A stretch of 64,000 bases of DNA from Macrocystis pyrifera (lineage: Eukaryota > Sar > Phaeophyceae > Laminariales > Laminariaceae), in NCBI GenBank assembly GCA_031763025.1, contig JASSKH010000025.1, positions 10,407,665 through 10,471,664 on the forward strand. Reading direction: 5' to 3'. The notes below the pieces were generated by a model that saw only the letters and a list, made by a program, of their open reading frames with translations, was not told the origin of the DNA and made no database searches. Shown one piece after another: positions 1 to 9,939 of this stretch; the stretch's first letter is position 1; each line of letters opens with the position of its first letter. The position numbers and the translations under genes are program-made.

Positions 1-87
1 TTTTTCGTTTTTCGGCGGTATTGGCTTCGGCGGTAGGCGGTATCTCCAAAATTTGTCGGTAAACCGCCAAATACCGTTACCGCCCTG
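1..87. mobile_element. possible terminus of a hAT-like DNA transposon (outside end at about 87)
   Basis: Read on the minus strand, the sequence ending at 87 begins CAGGGCGGTAACGG and is followed by several GGCGGT/ACCGCC words on both strands. Known hAT elements often start CAGGG and carry short subterminal repeats of this kind. The flanking eight bases (88-95, gtggacgg) would be the target duplication, but the other end of the element lies outside the window, so this cannot be tested here. It could also be an unrelated GC-rich repeat. Confidence 0.25.
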
Positions 88-98
88 GTGGACGGTAA

Positions 99-590
99 TT
101 TAATGACGGGAAAATTACCGAGGACCACCCTGGAAAATTCAAGCGCCTGCAAGCAGATTTTGAAACTTTGGCGACGAGGTCCGTCCCGGACGAGGATACT
201 AAAAGTGCTGTCGCCTTGGAACACTCACGGGAGTGCATCAAGGAGCTCATATTTGCCCTGCCAAATTTTGGCTCGATGGAAACGTTCGGAGCTGCAGCAG
301 AAAAACGAAAAGTCCTCGTAAAAAAAAAACGGCGGCAGACGTGCTTGCATTGTCTGTGTTGTCGGGACTTTTTGTATTGTTTTGTGGGCAGTGCAACACA
401 GGTGGAGCATACAGCAGTGGCAGCGATGATATGTACAAGTATTGGGCCCGCCACGTTACGTCTCCTGTGTGGGGTCCAAAACCAGTTGTTGTTGCCAGCT
501 CTTGGACGGTACTGGCCAGGCCATTTCCGATCGAAATACAGAAAATATTTTAGAGGTTTCTGTTTTTTGGCCATTGATAAGATTCGATAA
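99..590 (+). CDS. unassigned coding-like stretch, possible internal or terminal exon
   Basis: One frame is open from 99 to a stop at 588-590. Its first 70 or so codons look like real protein: charged and mixed, with few rare residues (EDHPGKFKRL near 120, later SRECIKELIFALPNF). A lysine/arginine run (VLVKKKRRQ) follows near 320. After about 340 the composition becomes Cys/Phe-rich and less convincing, so a true exon may stop near 330. There is no ATG near the start, and a TAA at 96-98 closes the frame upstream, so a splice acceptor would be needed. I do not recognise the family. It may belong to the element whose edge lies at 1-87 or be a broken host exon. Confidence 0.25.
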   Translation, partial: FNDGKITEDHPGKFKRLQADFETLATRSVPDEDTKSAVALEHSRECIKELIFALPNFGSMETFGAAAEKRKVLVKKKRRQTCLHCLCCRDFLYCFVGSATQVEHTAVAAMICTSIGPATLRLLCGVQNQLLLPALGRYWPGHFRSKYRKYFRGFCFLAIDKIR

Positions 591-942
591 GTCGGATCTG
601 GCACGAAATTATTCCTGGATCTCTCTACAAACCCTGTCTTGTTTTCCGGTTGCGGCTCCAAAATGGGCGAGTCGTTCGTATACCGGGCCAGATCTGCTTA
701 GCATTCTCCAATCATATCGCTCCATTTGCTTCGCAACGTAACGCACGCAATGTTTGGAAACCCATTTTTGCTTAGCATTGACCAATCAAGAGGCCCATTT
801 TGCTTCACATCGCGCCGCACTTGCTTGGCATCGCGCCGCAAGGCCCACGCTCACGGCACACACCCAGCAGTTTGGCTGTGCACCTCCGCACCGCATACCC
901 ATACACGCATCGCCACACAGCGCACCCATACCCACGGCATTG
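591..942. other. upstream region of the transposase-exonuclease gene
   Basis: No gene seen. A short direct repeat, gcttagcatt followed by ccaatca, occurs near 697 and again near 770. CCAAT-like boxes in both copies could be promoter elements, but no TATA box is evident. I found no terminal inverted repeat that pairs with the region after 8540. Confidence 0.3.
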
Positions 943-2758
943 ATGAGCGACCTTCCGCGACGGGGGCGCCCCTCTGGCTCGAAAACGAAGAAATCCGAAG
1001 CACAACGAACTGGGCCTGTCCCAGGTTCGAGGAACAAGCGTCCTTCTCCTGTTCGGCCCAGTCCGTTCTCCGCTCCGTACGCGAAAACAAGACCACCAGT
1101 GGCGAGTACACCCGACACCAGCAGTCGGCGTGCACCAACCGTGGGCGTGACAGCACCAACAACCTGTGCTTCTGCCGCAGCAGTGAGCGATACGTCTAGT
1201 GCAAGCGCGGAAGCGAGTAGAGAAGCAGAGGCAAGGGTGCCGACACTAGTGCCGGCCCCGCCTGCAAGCTCTTCTCCCCCCCAAGGCCCGCAGTCAGTCA
1301 TGCCCGAAACGGCTGAGGAAGGCTCTGGAGCGGACGCAAGTGGCCCTGTTCGAGAAGCGAGTGGGAGGTTTGGTCCCGGCGTTGATTTTGTGCGGGCGTT
1401 GACTCCCCAGGATAGGTTCGCGAAGATGGTGATGGCAGAAGTCGACGAGCGTATGAAGCGCAAGGGCCATGGGTCCAAGCACGGCGTGAGTGGAAAGCTT
1501 GACCGGGGGTCTCCGTGGTTTTACCCCCCTGATCCGCTCGTATCAGCAGTACCTGATCGTGCTATTCACATGATGGTACCGATTTTCCTCTGCTCGTGGG
1601 AGTTCATCGACCCGGACATCAAAGCACCATCGTGTCCGAATTGCCACAGCCCCGACAACGTGAGTTCGACTGCTGTGGACTATCTCGAGCTTTGAGTTGT
1701 TGCTCGTATGACTGCTGTAGTCTAGAGTACCAGTACCGGTAGTTCGTCTTGCAGCTTTGCTATTGCTGCCTGCTCCTGCTTGGTACGTTTGTGGGCGCCA
1801 GCACTCGCAAGTACCTTTTGTGTTGGCGTTACGCTCACCTCGTGGACTAAAGTAGCGCATGAAGATGTGTGCGCCAGTCTGCCGTACAGGCGACAGATAG
1901 TTGCGTTGCGGCGGCCGCTTTGCCAGCTGCAGGGGTTGCCGCGTACAGCAGTCGTATTAATATTATAGCTGTTAGTCTGTTGCCCTAGGCGCTCCTGCTG
2001 TGGCTGTCTGCGATATTGTACTGCACGTATAGACCCACAGTAGTGCTGGAGCTGGACAGCAGTCGGTACGTAGTCATGTATCGGCAGGCCGGGCCTACAC
2101 TCAGTCAGGACAGGAGGAAAGAGCATCCGTACGCAAAAGTCGTTTTCCTTTCTATCCACGTATGTCTCAGGTGGTCAGCGATGGATGGGATCCGCAACGT
2201 CGTACCGTCTACGGGGAGCATTGCAACTACGAGCTCCTAGGATTCCAACACAAGTGCACTGCTTGCAGAGAAAAGCAGGGCAAGGGAAAGAACGCCATGA
2301 CGTCAAGGTGAGGTTGTTTGAGGACGGGGCAGATGGCGTGGGTGTGTGGTTCGTTGATAGCTCGTTGACTTTCGAGTGCTGTATTTTGCCCCTCAAGAGA
2401 CGTGATGCGGGTCACAGTAGACAACTGTAGTAGGGTTTAGTCTACGTACGAATAGTACACGTAAGAGTAGTACCTTAATTATTTATCCTCGTCCCCACCC
2501 CACGTCACCACGTCGTGTGCTGTCACACGGTCTTGTTTTCCCCAGCTACAAGTTCGCGCCATGGCATCCAGAAGTTCTTCGCCAGCTTCCTCGTGGCCTG
2601 CTGATGCTGTTCCCCGCCATTATTTTACGGCGGTCTGCCGTAGATAAGAGGATCGTCACGCGTATCGAGCAGGATGTCGTGCGCGGTGTGGGGTTCAAAG
2701 GCGTGGCGGACGACCTTCGCGAGAACCATCTCTTGTATTACCACGAGATGGAGGTGCG
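943..2758 (+). CDS. exons 1-3: AT-hook-like N-terminus and DUF6729-type zinc domain
   Basis: Exon 1 starts at the ATG at 943 with MSDLPRRGRPSGSK, an AT-hook-like GRP motif that would bind the DNA minor groove. A long Ser/Ala/Pro-rich, probably disordered stretch follows, then FYPPDPL and a Cys pair CPNC just before the donor at 1660 (gtgagt). Exon 2 supplies GWDPQRR and the second Cys pair CTAC. Exon 3 carries YKFAPWHPEVLRQLP...FPAIILRRSAVDK, which reads like the conserved part of DUF6729. Junction phases are 0 (exon 1 to 2) and 2 (exon 2 to 3). Introns are about 510 and 240 bases. The long ORFs in other frames over exon 1 are shadows of this GC-rich segment. Confidence 0.65.
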
Positions 2759-2953
2759 GTGAGTGGAACTTTTGGGTTGCATATGCTCTCCGCGGTAGTA
2801 AGCTCAAGCGGCAACCTTCATGCAATGTTTTATCTTCGAGCCCATGCCCACCCCTTCAGTGAACAATATGCATTCATGAGACCGCCTTCGCCTTGTTAAT
2901 GTCCTCCGTCTAGCTCATGTGTTCGTACTGTTGGGGTGAAATGTATCGTGCAG

Positions 2954-3573
2954 GTACTATTTCCGGCTGGCGAGGAAGCGAGCGCAAGGGTAGGCCTCCG
3001 TGGTGCCGGACGAAAACGAGAAACTGCGGAACCCTCTTGTCTTCGGAAAATTCGGCGACCCTTTGGGTTACAACGGCAAGACTCCTAGCGCGAGCCTCCT
3101 CGCCCGCGTGTGGCTCGTCGTGTTTGAGGGAAAGGAGCCGTATTATCATCGACATGCTCAGCGGGTGGATGGTCAAAATGCCGGTGGGGACGAGTCTCAC
3201 AAGATGACGAAATCGATCAGAGTCACAGACGACAAGGTTTTCCACGGAGTGTACACCATGGTGAACGAGTTCGGCCAAGTGATGCTTCAGGTGAGTCCCA
3301 TATTTATGTTGGGCCGGTACCCGGTGCTTAGTGTATCATCTTGCGTGTAGCTTAGGTGACAGACCTAAAATTTGTCTTTGAAGCTATACACTAATCGTTG
3401 GCAACCCGACCACCTTGCTCCCTACCGCCCTGCCCTGCTCCGTTTATCTTTTCTCCACATCTCAATTCTAGCGTCCCAAGCGGCATGTGTCAGTTGGATC
3501 TCTCGACGAGATCAAGACGGATCTTAAAGGCCTTGCCCAGCGGTATGTGATGAATGGATTTGATCCCCTCCTG
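2954..3573 (+). CDS. exons 4-5: first half of the DDE transposase core
   Basis: Exon 4 (2954-3290) holds GGDESHKMTKS followed by KVFHGVYTMVNEFGQ. This resembles the strand carrying the first catalytic Asp of DDE transposases plus the next conserved NE(F/Y)G motif. Exon 5 (3472-3573) encodes a helical stretch ending RYVMNGFDPLL, which leads into the second Asp in exon 6. A TAG at 2991-2993 interrupts exon 4 in frame, 13 codons after its acceptor. The other acceptor AGs I checked downstream either keep the stop or break the frame, so I treat it as damage. Both introns have good gtgagt donors. Confidence 0.6.
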
Positions 3574-3967
3574 GTGAGTTTCGTCGTTAGTTTTCCGCAG
3601 AGACTACTAACAAACGGAGATTTTAGGGCTATGAGTATATGTCAGGAGGGAGTACTATAGCACCAAGGGAGACTATTTGATAGTTCGCAGGTACGGTGCC
3701 TCGCATCCGAGTGATGATGTGCTTGTGCTTCTGTGTTAGTCCCAGAGATGGGTCCGTACGGCGCAACACCTTATCAACACGTGTCCTTGTCACAACGCGT
3801 GACAGGATGACTCGTTCCCTTTCATCACTGCAATACGTAGACGTTTGCTCGTGAACGCATGCGCTTTTAGGACATTGTAGTTTATTAATCATTTTCGATG
3901 CTTTGAACATCAGCAATGAATGACGCAGCTTGACCTCCCTTGTGCGCCCTTGGAAACATTGATACAG

Positions 3968-5445
3968 GTGTTTTACTCGGACGTTTGCTGCGGCGACAGG
4001 AAAACAATCCGGGAAACCCTAGGCCCTGCCTCTCGCGCACTGACCGGGAGCACGACTGCACCGTCGTCAGCTGCCGCCGGAGAAACGCTACCGCATCTCG
4101 CATTCCCTCCGGACGAGCAAGCAGAGAAAATCGTCGTAAGGTCAGAGCGGTGCGACGTGTCAGCACTGGCATGCTCGCAGCTCCTGGCAACGGCGCGGAG
4201 ATTGGCAAGTAAGGTGGCGGGTCGGGCGACTGTGCTTGGCTTCGATTGTGAGTGGAGCGTGCGGGTAAGCGGGGTTCGACCAGTGGCAACGATTCAGCTC
4301 TCTGCCTTGGAAGGCGACACGGTCACATCAAGCCGAACGAGAACAGACCTGGGATCGTGCCCAAAGCTCTTCAAGAGATATTAATGGCCGAGGATGTCCT
4401 TCTTGTGAGTAAATCGACTTCGTTTATGCCATGACGTGGTCGATAAAGTTGGCACAGGACGGTAGATACGTCAACTACTTGCGGGCCGTCGTTGTCCGAC
4501 GCGATAGAGGTACTACTGTAGCTTATCGATTCGTGCACATGCCTTCTCGTGGACATGCCTCCTCAGGCGGGAGTTACTGTGGGCCATGATCTCACTCTCA
4601 TCAGGGACAGCTACGACGTGGAGGGCGCCGGGATGATGGATCTTGGACAGCTGGCGACGAAGCATTTGGGAATCGCTGTGGGGTCGCGTTCACTGGGCAG
4701 TCTTTCGACGACCCTACTCTGTCGACGACTTTCCAAGGCCAACAGCGTTCGCATGGACAACTGGGAGAAGGAGCTGTCGCCAGAACAGGTGTGTACTGCG
4801 ACGGTCCCTCCACAGGGCAACAGTGTATATTTCTCGTTTGCCGCCTTTTGGGCTGTTGCAGATCGCAGGTACGAGGTTTGTTGCGTTTGTACCTGGTATA
4901 ATATAACGAGAACGGTTGCTGGCATTCGAGAGGGATTGTCAGCAGTAAAGTACTGCCATATGAGAGTTTTAGTGCGAATTGTAAATCAAACGCGCTCCAT
5001 GGACCGATGCTTATGTATTTTTCTTCATCAGGTACAGCCGTCGTGAGATCTCATGGGTCTCTGCGCGCGTTTTTTCGATTGTGTATAGGTTAACTATGCA
5101 GCGCTGGATGCCCGTGCTTCGGTTCAGCTCTATGCCCATATCATGGAACGAGCGGATCCGATCTTCACCTGTTCTCGCCCGAGTGTGCAAGATCTAACCC
5201 TGGGCACACTTTTACGCCTGTACACGAGCACGAACTCCCGTTTCGTGGCGGAAGAAACCCTCGTTCGTCACCACTCGGGCGAGAAGTGGGGCGGCACGCA
5301 GATAGTTGTTGGGGCCGGCCGAGCGGTTGTGCAGCTCACCAAGGTTCAGGTGGGGGCTGCTCTCATGCTGTACCCGAACGAGACCGGCGGAGCCTTGAGA
5401 CCACTGCAGGCCGCCCATCTTGGAGAGCAAGTACTGTGGGACGTG
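3968..5445 (+). CDS. exons 6-8: second catalytic Asp, then the DEDDy 3'-5' exonuclease domain
   Basis: Exon 6 opens with VFYSDVCCGDR (second transposase Asp) and continues into TVLGFDCEW, the Exo I motif of DEDD exonucleases, with PVATIQLS after it. Near 4315-4330 the frame must change by one missing base: homology moves from the first frame (through LEGDTV) to the next (GIVPKALQEILMAEDVLL). Exon 6 is 437 bases where 438 are needed. Exon 7 (4567-4788) carries VGHDL (Exo II) and DLGQLA. Exon 8 (5089-5445) begins VNYAALDARASVQLY, the Exo III motif with Y-x3-D of the DEDDy type. All catalytic acidic residues are visible. In family terms this is a WRN/RNase D-like exonuclease removing nucleotides from 3' ends; its role beside a transposase is unknown. 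Confidence 0.65.
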
Positions 5446-5640
5446 GTGAGTTAGACTACGACGAACAGTGAAAGCCATAAATGAAGTGCTGCTTCAATCG
5501 TAGACCACGAGAGAAAGCAGTGGTTGCCGCGGAAACGTTCCACCATGATACCTGCTTCACGTTGCTTTTTGGTACACTGACGTCCTTAACTTACTGGACG
5601 TACAATTTAATTTACGAGAAAATTATTTCGCCTTACGCAG

Positions 5641-6644
5641 GTGAACACCAGACTGCCCAAAGACCCGCCTCCTGACCCCATGCTTCCTGGAAAGGGTGGA
5701 AGCCCACCACCTCCTCAGCCTAGCGCGAACAGGTTGGAGGTAGAGCAGGAGACAGCATCGCCAATCAATGCTGGAGCGAGTGTCGAAGTTCCCGCAGGCA
5801 TTCCCCGTGTCGTTCTAGATCTGTGGCACGCAGAGAACCGGCTGGGCGACTCTGGCTGTAAAACGCATGGGGCGCATAGGTCCTTCATGGCTCATCTGCG
5901 TGATGCGCTGGCAATTTCCGACCCCGTCAAGCTCCAGGCAGCCAAGGACAGGTGGAAGGAGCGACATCCAACTTGGGATGACAGGAAAATCGACCGCGAC
6001 ATGAGGGCCAACTACACCAACAGCGTCCTGAATCACGTGCCGCGTACGGTACCTCAGCCACCGATCCTCACGAAGCGGTTTGATGATCTGTGTAGCGCTT
6101 TCGAAAACGTCCACGATGCAAAGACAGGTGGGCATCAACTCGGATTAATGCTCCACAGCAGTATCGGAATTTTGTGCTCCCTTTCGAAGCCGCCATCTAC
6201 CACTGGTTTTGCCCTTGTTTATTTGCACACGATTTTTGTTTGAGCTTATCGACGTATACAGCCCCGCCACATATTTGGTACTGCAAATTTAGCTGCTGCT
6301 CTGCAGGTTACGATTTACTAGATCCGGTTGCCACCCTCCTTTTTTTTTAACTGCTACAGGTCAGCCATACATCAATGATCGTCTACGGAAGAACATGACG
6401 AACCTGCGGCCGCATCTTGTGGATGGGTGCGTGAGCGATCCAGACCCCCGTGATGTACCCTTGTACCACTGGTCAGGGCGCACTGCGGACGGGGCGGACA
6501 CCTACCGCTCATCGCGAGGGACCAACCGGGTGGAGGCATACCACACACCGATTCGTCGTCATTTTTCCGGCTTCAGGACCTCTCCACGTATTGCGCATTC
6601 CATCTTACTTGCCTTCAACTACAGGCGGAATCATCGCATGGCAG
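5641..6644 (+). CDS. exons 9-10: C-terminal half of the transposase core with the catalytic Glu
   Basis: Exon 9 (5641-6127) starts with a Pro-rich linker, then VVLDLWHAENRL and FMAHLRDAL, a conserved DxWH motif that precedes the last part of the fold in related proteins. Exon 10 (6360-6644) carries YHWSGRTADG, then RGTNRVEAYHTPIRRHFSG and PRIAHSILLAFNYRRNH. The Glu in NRVEAYH (about codon 1062) sits where the third catalytic residue of the DDE triad is expected. The junction is in phase 1 on both sides (aca g / gt cag). There is no internal stop or frameshift in these two exons. Confidence 0.65.
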
Positions 6645-7011
6645 GTGTTTTAGCCTTGGCTCCGGCGGCTCAGTCGTAACTTGCTGCGTTTCCGCTTGAT
6701 TAATGCGATGTGCGACTGTACCAATCGTGTTGGTATCTTGTTGTTGTCGGAGCTTGTGTTCCCGGAATTTCACTTTCGATGTCGCTGTCTCTCGTACGCG
6801 GTTCGCAGTCGAGAGGGGAAACGTGCTAGATACCGGCGAGCGTTGCGACATACCAGGGTAGGGTACACTGCATCAGGTACACTACATTATCTTCGCATGT
6901 GTCGCGCTGCTCTTAATTAATACGTAGTTTTGAGCCACGAGAGTGTATCCCAACGTTCGGGCAACTCCTAACGCAGCGTGATCTATGTTACCATATATTA
7001 ATATTTTCCAG

Positions 7012-8539
7012 GAAAGCACAGGGGAGTGGACCCAGAGTTGCTAGGGTTCTACGCACATGAACTGATAGACGATGTTCAGGAGGCTTCATCCGGGATATTC
7101 TCGACCCCCCTCTATCCCGAGTGGGATTCTACAAAGAACTACCTGGACACCGGGGAACTGACCGGGCTGGTGACCGCGCGGAACCCTAGCACGGAGTTGG
7201 AAGAGTTTTCGCTATCGGAAGCGTGCGGCGGCGGGGATGACCACGCTGGCGATACCGACGACGAGGATGGACCGCAGCGCCAGTCATGGGGAACTGTGGA
7301 CGGTCTAACCCCTGCTGCTCGGTAAGGTGCTGTGTTCGTTTTGTTTAGCTGTCGTGCGTACCGTTGACTTTCCATTGTTGGCGCCTATCTATTTATGGAG
7401 TGCTTGCACGTGCTTTGTCTCCGTGTTCTTTAATAAACGAAGCGCTGGTGGTGAGGTCTGAGCGACTGGCACCACTTGATCTCGTTGAATCGTGCGTTCC
7501 CTTCCCCGCTAGGTTTTTCGCGGCGATGCAAGGTGGCCAGTCAGGAGACCGGCCCTTTACCGCCGTCAAGACCCCGGCGGAGAAGGCCAAGTTTGACCGT
7601 GACGCCCTTCGCCACCTTGTACCCCGAGCCCAGAGACAAGCACACCCCCGCATACCCGCTCAGGTACTGGATTGGGATGCGATGGCAGAGAGCTAGAATG
7701 AGGATGTCGCACGCGGAGAACGGAACGTCTTGGCCGGTCGGCTAGAGGTAGACACAAGCGAGAGCAGCCTCATCCACAGGAAAACGCCAGCCGACCTCAG
7801 GAATTACTGGACCGAGTCAAAGAAGGTGGTGAACGAGAAGCGGACAATGGAGCCCCACTGGGGGCGCCTCGCTCAACTGCGCCAACACCAACGAGTGGAG
7901 CCAATGGCGACAGAAGCTAGTGACGCGCTTCGTGACAGCAGGCCGGCCAGTTTCGGGGTGGGCCAAAGTAGAGACGCCATTGTGTTCCCGTGCATCCCTT
8001 CATCGCAAACGGCTCGAGCCGCACCAGCACCGTGTGCCTTTGCTCGTGGTGGCCACGGGGCGCTGGCGAACGATGTCGATGTTGACCGCGGGGGTGATGA
8101 TGTGGAGGGCAGCGGGGGTGGAGAAGGCGATGGCGTAGGCGAGGTCAATGTAGGAGGGGAACCTGTTGGCGGGGCCCTGCCAACGCGGACGTGGGACAGT
8201 GCCACGGTTGGTGACAGCACGTTCGTTGTTCCTCCGCAGGCGTGTAGCACGCTCCAGCATGTCGCGCCTAGGTTTGGCATTGGTGGACCCACCCCTGACC
8301 AGCAGCAGGTTTGGAATCCTACCCCCAAACTCCGGACCGCCCCTGCAACGTCGCGTCGTCGGATGCGCCAGCAGTGTGGCCACTACATGAGCACGATGCG
8401 AGCGTTGCATACCGTGACCAATAAAGCGGGTCAAAAGGCAAATTGCCTTGTGCCAGCTGAGGGGCGTAGAGAGGCAGACCATCCAGCCCGATTCAGGAAC
8501 CGGTATGAGCCTTGCACTTGCGCAGTGTGTTCAGTATGA
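7012..8539 (+). CDS. exons 11-12: C-terminal region, with a premature TAG
   Basis: Exon 11 (7012-7321) joins in phase 1 to give GKHRGVDPELLGFYAHELIDDVQ and then an acidic tail. Exon 12 starts at 7513 in phase 2. The frame reads PAQVLDWDAMAES, meets TAG at 7694-7696, and then continues open in the same frame through NEDVARGERN, HRKTPADLRNYW and a Gly/Asp-rich low-complexity segment to TGA at 8537-8539. Because conserved-looking sequence continues in frame past the TAG, the stop is probably recent. The final residues include a CTCAVC cluster. An alternative model would end the protein at 7696. Confidence 0.55.
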
Positions 8540-9930
8540 ACGATGGATTAAGGCTCGTGTGTCTAGAGTTTGAGGACTGCTCGTGTTTCCAGAATTTGAG
8601 GACTAACGCCCAGACGGGTATAGAGGGTGGGGCAACTGGGCCCAGTCCGGCGGGGAGGCGGCGTAGCCTGGGTTTTTGTTAGTGGGTGAGTTCGCGCGAT
8701 TCCCACACTACCCGGAGAATTATTTTCCGGGTGGCTATCTCCACCGCATCTGATCCCCAGTGGGAGGATCAGGGCGGGTCGACATATTCACGCGGCCGCA
8801 CGTCACGGCAGCACCGTCGTGTTCTACGACCGAGTTAGAATCGACACACGACACAGATGTGGAAGTGTGGTGAGCTTTAGCTTTTTTTCCCCTTCCTCTG
8901 GAGGATAAATAAAATGAAAAAAAGGGGTGTACGCGAGGGTGACCGGGACAGTCTATTTTCTGTTTTTCGACACCTCACGAAAAAAAGATTGAAATAAAAA
9001 ACAAACCGGAGCGCTGGGAGCGCTGTGATCACAGGACGATTTAAGACAATTGAAAAAAATACAAATCCAATTTTAGATCACTTGGTTTAAAAGACGGGGG
9101 GGGTCTCTACACATGATTTCAACTTTTGTTTTCGTTAGGAAGTCTTCAATCGTCCAGTGTTTTCCATTTTGACCTTGTCATGTGAGACGTCGAAAAAAGG
9201 CTTTTTCGGTCGCCCCGGGTGTACGAGTACCCATTGTGACAAATATATATATATTTTAGTGGACGCTTATTTTTGCGTAGACCGTGGGAGTCTTCTTCCT
9301 CCCCCTCCGCCGTGTTTTATAGATTTCTTCGTGTTTTTCGCGCATAGGGTTCCACATTCCTTCTCGATTGCCACCGAATTTTGCCAGCGTGCGCTCTCGC
9401 ACTTTACTTTCGTCGGCGGAAGCAGAGTCAGAAAACGGTAAAAAAGAGTACAACAGCAGTTGCAAATCACACATTTAATGTCAGGTGCCAGTATATACCG
9501 GTATAGATACTTGTATCATACCTCGTACGTTACATGTTTTACCACGATGTACCCACACATACCAGGTGTACAGCAGTATATAAGGACCGTTTGATATATA
9601 AAATAATTTCTGAACAGTACTTACATTCCCTGACAGAGTGGCGTTCGTAGATGCCCCATGTATTTAGATGTAGAGCTACAAGCAAGCTCTGATGACGAGT
9701 GAAAACACTCAACACTTGCAGCTAACACTGCACAGAACAAATGGATGTAAGATCGGGCCACAGCAGCCTTTGTACCCTACGTAGAAGCCAGGTAAGTTTT
9801 CTCGTTTACTGCGTACTGTCCCAGTTACGTTCAGCGCCGGGTTTCCAAGATTTTTCGCGGGCTTCGCCCGCGGAATTAAATTAATTAAAAGCAACTTGAT
9901 TAAAAGCTGGCCCGGTACACGAAATATTCC
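8540..9930. other. intergenic, no gene seen
   Basis: A short direct repeat (gtgtctagagtttgaggac / gtttccagaatttgaggac) lies at about 8558-8605. A hairpin CCCGGA-N9-TCCGGG lies at 8711-8731. A poly(A)-signal-like aataaa near 8905 fits the end of the upstream gene. Two small ORFs at 9157-9470, one on each strand, have no recognisable features and look accidental. The rest is unremarkable. Confidence 0.5.
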
Positions 9931-9939
9931 ACACCTCGG

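Larger units (their letters stand above)
943..8539 (+). pseudogene. DDE transposase-like gene with an embedded DEDDy 3'-5' exonuclease; about 12 exons, decayed
   Basis: Exons as I read them: 943-1659, 2171-2307, 2546-2758, 2954-3290, 3472-3573, 3968-4404, 4567-4788, 5089-5445, 5641-6127, 6360-6644, 7012-7321, 7513-8539. All introns are GT-AG and the phases match across every junction, giving about 1543 codons. Order of parts: AT-hook-like motif (codons 6-10), zinc ribbon of a DUF6729-type domain (C231/C234 and C268/C271), first catalytic Asp (about 435), second Asp in YSDVCCGDR (507), exonuclease (about 590-760), a conserved LDLWH motif (about 901), and catalytic Glu in RGTNRVEAYH (1062). Damage: in-frame TAG at 2991 and 7694, and one missing base near 4320. 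The start at 943 is the only ATG in this frame before the domain. Known families link DUF6729 with such exonucleases; a mobile or domesticated role is inferred. A poly(A) signal-like aataaa lies near 8905. Confidence 0.65.

Noticed and set aside
77-661. 194-codon minus-strand ORF at the left edge
   Set aside because: It lies antisense to a more protein-like + frame and is Phe/Cys/Arg-biased without motifs.
754-942. Upstream extension of the first transposase exon to position 754
   Set aside because: The extension starts at a TTG; the first ATG in frame is 943 and begins directly with the AT-hook-like motif.
4266-4281. Tiny GT-AG intron to explain the frame change in exon 6
   Set aside because: A 16-base intron is implausible, and it would delete conserved sequence before the PVATIQLS motif without restoring the frame.
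3968-4384. Treating the exonuclease exon as ending in a native stop near 4381
   Set aside because: Homology shifts to the next frame near 4320 and continues to a good donor at 4405, so the stop is a frameshift artefact.
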